Shown here: positions 60,972-64,000 of the stretch, one piece after another | Layout of the letters: each line of letters opens with the position of its first letter | Numbering within the stretch: position 1 is the first letter of the stretch | NCBI GenBank assembly: GCA_964618975.1 | Contig: CAZUDI010000008.1 | Span: 1-64,000, forward strand | Source of the DNA: CAZUDI01 sp964618975 | GTDB lineage: Bacteria > Desulfobacterota > Desulfomonilia > UBA1062 | Reading direction: 5' to 3' | Length of the DNA stretch: 64,000 nt | Program-made: the position numbers and the translations under genes | Notes under the pieces: generated by a model | The model's database searches: none | What the model saw: the letters and a program-made list of their open reading frames with translations, nothing else | Told to the model about the DNA's origin: nothing

Positions 60972-62278
60972 GGCTTTGCACTCATGGCCCCGACGACGAG
61001 TTCCATGCCCGGCTGGATGTCGCCGCTTTTAATCTCGGTCATGATACCGTTGGTCATTCCGGTGGTGACCGTGAGGGGCACCGGATGGCCGTCCTTCAGG
61101 GTCCAGACCTGTTGTCTGCCGTTGACTTCCTTTTCGGATTCGTGATTCGATGCGGTCCTGTTCCTGCCCGGTGGCCGGGGGAAAAGCCTGCTTGTAAAAC
61201 TGCCGGCAGTGGTCTTTTCCCCTGTGGGACCGGCCTGGATCGCCGGTGGGGTGAACCTGAGCGCGGCATTGGGAACCAGGATCGCACCGGTGACCCCGGC
61301 CACCGTGATATCGGCGGTGGCCGTCATCCCCGGCCTCAGCAGAAGCTCGTTATTGTCGACTTTAAGCACGGTTTCATAGGTAATGACCCCGTCGGTGTCG
61401 GTGGCGGCATATCTCACCTGGGTGATGCAGGCGGGGAAAACCTCTTCAGGATAGGCATCCACCTCAAAGGTGGCGGTCTGGCCCTGACGGACCTGCCCCA
61501 CATCGGCCTCGTCCACATCCACATGCAGCTCCATGCGGGCGAGATCCTCGGCCAGGGTGAAGAGGACCGGGGCCTGCAGAGACGCGGCCACGGTCTGGCC
61601 GGGCTCCACATCTCGACTCAGGACAATGCCGTTGATGGGGGAACGGATCACGGCCTTGGAAAGATCGGTCTGGGCGGATTCGAGGACAGCCTGCGCCTGT
61701 GAGGCCTGGGCCTTCGTACTGGCCAGGTCGGCCTGGGCCTTGGCATAAGCCGCCTCGGAGGCCTCCAGATCGTAGGCCGAGGGCACCTTGCCACCGCTGA
61801 GTTCGTGAACCTGTCTGAACCTCTCGAGCTCGGCGCGGGTCACCTTCAGGGAGGCCTGGGCCTGTAAGACCTGCGATTGGGCGGATTCCAGGGCGGCCCT
61901 TGAGTTCTTGACCGCGGCGACGAGCTTTTCGGTGTCCAGGCGTGCCAGCACCTGGCCGGCGGCCACCTGATCGTTGTAGTCTGCTTCAACGGTCTTGATA
62001 ATCCCGGAGAGTTCGCTGCCGACGTCCACCTGGTTGGTGGGCTCTAGGTTGCCGGTGGCCCCCACGGTCATGGCAAGATCTCCCAGCACGGCCTTGCCGG
62101 TCTTGAACTGGTAGGATTCCGATCCACCGCGTGTACTCCAGAGGGTCAGCAGAACTATCACGACAACTGCCGCCCCCCCCCAGAAGACAATGCGCTTGAG
62201 GAACCTCTTCCTCCCTGAAGAAACACCTATCCCCAGGGTCTGTCTGACATCGGATTCAGGGTGCGTATTTGACTCCAT
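60968..62278 (-). CDS. MacA/HlyD-type periplasmic adaptor
   Basis: 436 residues. One N-terminal membrane helix at about 30-48, then barrel-sandwich (VGATGNLEPTNQVDVGSELSGII), a long alpha-hairpin (about 115-205, rich in A/Q/S: SRAALESAQSQVLQAQASLK), lipoyl return strand AVIRSPINGIVLSRDVEPGQTV, and beta-barrel and membrane-proximal domains. A Pro/Thr-rich insertion at about 365-390 in the last domain is unusual. It links the inner-membrane ABC pump to the outer-membrane channel. Confidence 0.92.
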   Translation of the reverse strand: MESNTHPESDVRQTLGIGVSSGRKRFLKRIVFWGGAAVVVIVLLTLWSTRGGSESYQFKTGKAVLGDLAMTVGATGNLEPTNQVDVGSELSGIIKTVEADYNDQVAAGQVLARLDTEKLVAAVKNSRAALESAQSQVLQAQASLKVTRAELERFRQVHELSGGKVPSAYDLEASEAAYAKAQADLASTKAQASQAQAVLESAQTDLSKAVIRSPINGIVLSRDVEPGQTVAASLQAPVLFTLAEDLARMELHVDVDEADVGQVRQGQTATFEVDAYPEEVFPACITQVRYAATDTDGVITYETVLKVDNNELLLRPGMTATADITVAGVTGAILVPNAALRFTPPAIQAGPTGEKTTAGSFTSRLFPRPPGRNRTASNHESEKEVNGRQQVWTLKDGHPVPLTVTTGMTNGIMTEIKSGDIQPGMELVVGAMSAKP

Positions 62279-62295
62279 AGTGCGTTTCTCCTTAA

Positions 62296-63744
62296 TTAAG
62301 AACTCGGCGCCATGGATGTCCAGCCGCCACCCAGGGCCTTGTACAGGCTTATAAGATTCGTGATCACCGCCGCCTCGCTCTGTACCAGCTCGTCCTCATA
62401 TGTCAGGAGTGTGCGCTGTGTATCGAGAAGGCTGTCAAAATCGATCAGACCGGCATCGTATCGGTTCTGTGCAAGATCAACCGCCTTAAGGGCCGCAGCG
62501 GCGGCGTCCTGGAGGGATACACGGCGGGTCTGTTCTTCGACATAGGCCACCAGGGCATTCTCCGCCTCCTCGAGGGCGGAGAGCACCACGGCCTCGTAGG
62601 CTATCAGGGCCTGCTCCTGCAGGGCCGAGGCCACCTCGATACCGGCCCTCACCGAACCGGAGCGGAAGATGGGCCACGAAATCCGCGGGCCATAGTTCCA
62701 GGCCCGGGAGCCGGCCGTTATCAGATCCCCCAGGTCAAGGGCATCGTACCCGATGGAGCCGCTCAGGGTGAGTTTGGGGTAGAGATCGGACTCGGCCACG
62801 CCCACGCGCGCGGTCTGGGCCGCAAGCGCCTGCTCGGCCTGGCGCACATCCGGCCGGCGCCGGAGGACATCGGCGGGCACACCGAGGGCCACCGTGGTGG
62901 GAATGACCGGCAGCGGCGTATAAGAGCCAAGTTCGGCATCAAGCTTACCGGGTGGCTCTCCCAGGAGGACCGCAATCCGGTTTTTGGCCTGTTCCACCTG
63001 GGTGCACAGGGCTGGTATCCCGGAACGGGTTTTTTCCACGTTCGAACGCGCCATGGCCACGGCAAGCTCATCGCTGAGACCGGAAAGAAGGCGATACTGT
63101 TCGATCCGGTACGACTCCTCCTGCATCCCGAGATTTTTCCGGGCCACCTCCAGCCTGGCCTGGTACATGCGCAGCTCAATGTCGTTCAGGGCCACTTCGG
63201 CGCTCAGCGACACGAGCACGTCATTGACATTCTCGCAGCTGGCCCGCAGATCCGCCTCGGCCGCCTCGACCGACCGGCGCAGGCCGCCGAAGAGATCGAT
63301 CTCCCAGCCGGCGTCGAACCCTGCCGAATACAGCGTCTTGCTAGACCCGCTGCCGCTGTCCCCGCTGGAGCGGCTGCGGGTACCGGACGCGGACGCGTCC
63401 AGGCTGGGGAAGAGGCCCGCCCTGACCATGGTGCGCGCGGCACGCGCCTGTCTGAGGCGTGAGCGGGCGTCCTTCAGGTCGAGATTGTTCTCGAGGGCCA
63501 TCTCGATCAGGCCGCTCAGTACGGGGTCGTCGAGGGTCTTCCACCACCTGGCCAGTGTCTGCGGATCTGTTTCTCCGCTGTTCAATCCGCTCGCCAGGGG
63601 GGTATTCCAGGTCTCGGCCACCGTGATCTCCGGCCTGATATAGTCCGGCCCCACTATCGCGCACCCGGACAGAGACAGGACCGCCAGACACCAGATGACC
63701 CGTGTCACTATCCCGCAGACATGTTGTATTTTTAGACCCTGCAT
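62296..63744 (-). CDS. NodT/OprM-family outer-membrane efflux lipoprotein
   Basis: 482 residues from the ATG at 63744 with AAGGTGAG upstream. Lipobox LSGC near residue 28, then two OEP repeats (about 60-250 and 275-470) with IGYDALDLGDL and WPIFRSGSVRAGIEVASALQEQALIAYEAVVL typical of OprM/NodT. Forms the trimeric outer-membrane exit duct. First gene of the exporter operon, seventeen bases before the adaptor gene. The frame is open further upstream (to 63972) but lacks protein-like sequence. Confidence 0.92.
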   Translation of the reverse strand: MQGLKIQHVCGIVTRVIWCLAVLSLSGCAIVGPDYIRPEITVAETWNTPLASGLNSGETDPQTLARWWKTLDDPVLSGLIEMALENNLDLKDARSRLRQARAARTMVRAGLFPSLDASASGTRSRSSGDSGSGSSKTLYSAGFDAGWEIDLFGGLRRSVEAAEADLRASCENVNDVLVSLSAEVALNDIELRMYQARLEVARKNLGMQEESYRIEQYRLLSGLSDELAVAMARSNVEKTRSGIPALCTQVEQAKNRIAVLLGEPPGKLDAELGSYTPLPVIPTTVALGVPADVLRRRPDVRQAEQALAAQTARVGVAESDLYPKLTLSGSIGYDALDLGDLITAGSRAWNYGPRISWPIFRSGSVRAGIEVASALQEQALIAYEAVVLSALEEAENALVAYVEEQTRRVSLQDAAAAALKAVDLAQNRYDAGLIDFDSLLDTQRTLLTYEDELVQSEAAVITNLISLYKALGGGWTSMAPSS

Positions 63745-63761
63745 ATGCCGCTCACCTTTCA

Positions 63762-63965
63762 TCAGCCTTGCATCTCTTTTCCGTTGTGCCTGAAATCCCG
63801 TCCGTTCCGAGGCCGACAAGGTGCACTCCCTCCGGAAGGCGCTCCAGGGGGGCGACACAATCGGCCATGACCCATCCGCATGTCCCGCAGATTCTGATTC
63901 ACCTTCACCCGGATGCCTGCCGGGCTCAGCGACAGACTCCCCCATCCGGTCTCGCGTGTATTCAT
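63762..63965 (-). CDS. Possible small leader ORF upstream of the exporter operon
   Basis: 67 codons from an ATG at 63965 with a strong AGGAGAGG six bases upstream. Basic, Gly/Arg/Pro-rich, no domain. The ribosome site is better than that of many real genes here, so translation is plausible, but composition is not clearly protein-like. It ends eighteen bases before the efflux-factor start. Confidence 0.3.
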   Translation of the reverse strand: MNTRETGWGSLSLSPAGIRVKVNQNLRDMRMGHGRLCRPPGAPSGGSAPCRPRNGRDFRHNGKEMQG

Positions 63966-64000
63966 TATGCACCTCTCCTGTCCCCGAGCTTGCGAACTGG

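Overview
The window is GC-rich and densely coded. It looks like a chromosomal segment from an anaerobic Gram-negative bacterium of the Desulfobacterota (former Deltaproteobacteria). This placement is an inference from gene content: an outer-membrane efflux factor and lipoproteins; a pheA-hisC-tyrA-aroA-cmk supercluster; TrmFO; a split oxygen-sensitive class I fumarase; a BadF/HgdC-type CoA-enzyme activase next to an ADP-forming acyl-CoA synthetase subunit; a PhaR-type regulator; and a CIRCE-controlled groES-groEL operon. No 16S gene is present, so the family level is open.

Layout. 1-14.5 kb: a surface-glycan island of large multi-domain glycosyltransferases fused to TPR and methyltransferase modules, an FkbM methyltransferase, an internally deleted methyltransferase, CgeB-like transferases and a hexapeptide O-acetyltransferase, ending at a bidirectional terminator and a tRNA-Pro(GGG). 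14.8-19.3 kb: a penicillin-binding transpeptidase, PhaR, fumarase alpha and beta, and an SDR. 19.5-23.4 kb: an overlapping minus-strand operon of a hydantoinase/oxoprolinase-A protein, an HDAC-family deacetylase and a patatin phospholipase. 23.7-27.3 kb: a propeller lipoprotein, then an operon of a type IV pilin and three exported proteins, one FlgO-like. 27.5-36.8 kb: miaB, a MarR regulator, a crotonase, dprA-topA-trmFO, a cold-shock gene and a second small HDAC. 36.8-41.7 kb: aromatic amino-acid synthesis and cmk, translationally coupled. 41.7-49.2 kb: small unknowns, pcnB-yacG, a TetR regulator, groES-groEL, a membrane protein and mntP. 49.4-57.4 kb: a 1397-residue double activase, a CoA-ligase alpha subunit, a diguanylate cyclase and a four-EF-hand protein. 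57.4-59.0 kb: a gene-poor stretch with a solo IS3 OrfA remnant. 59.0-63.7 kb: a MacAB/TolC-like tripartite exporter.

The least expected signal is between the genes. At least fourteen copies of a roughly 75-85 base palindromic repeat are scattered across the window in both orientations, often just after stop codons. Each can be drawn as an outer stem enclosing two hairpins with AA-type loops. Two subfamilies differ in the outer stem in a compensatory way (CAGGG with CCCTG, ATGGG with CCCAT), which argues for a selected fold in DNA or RNA. I do not recognise this family. Promoters I could read tend to have a good TTGACA-type -35 box and a loose -10 box starting TAG or TAT.
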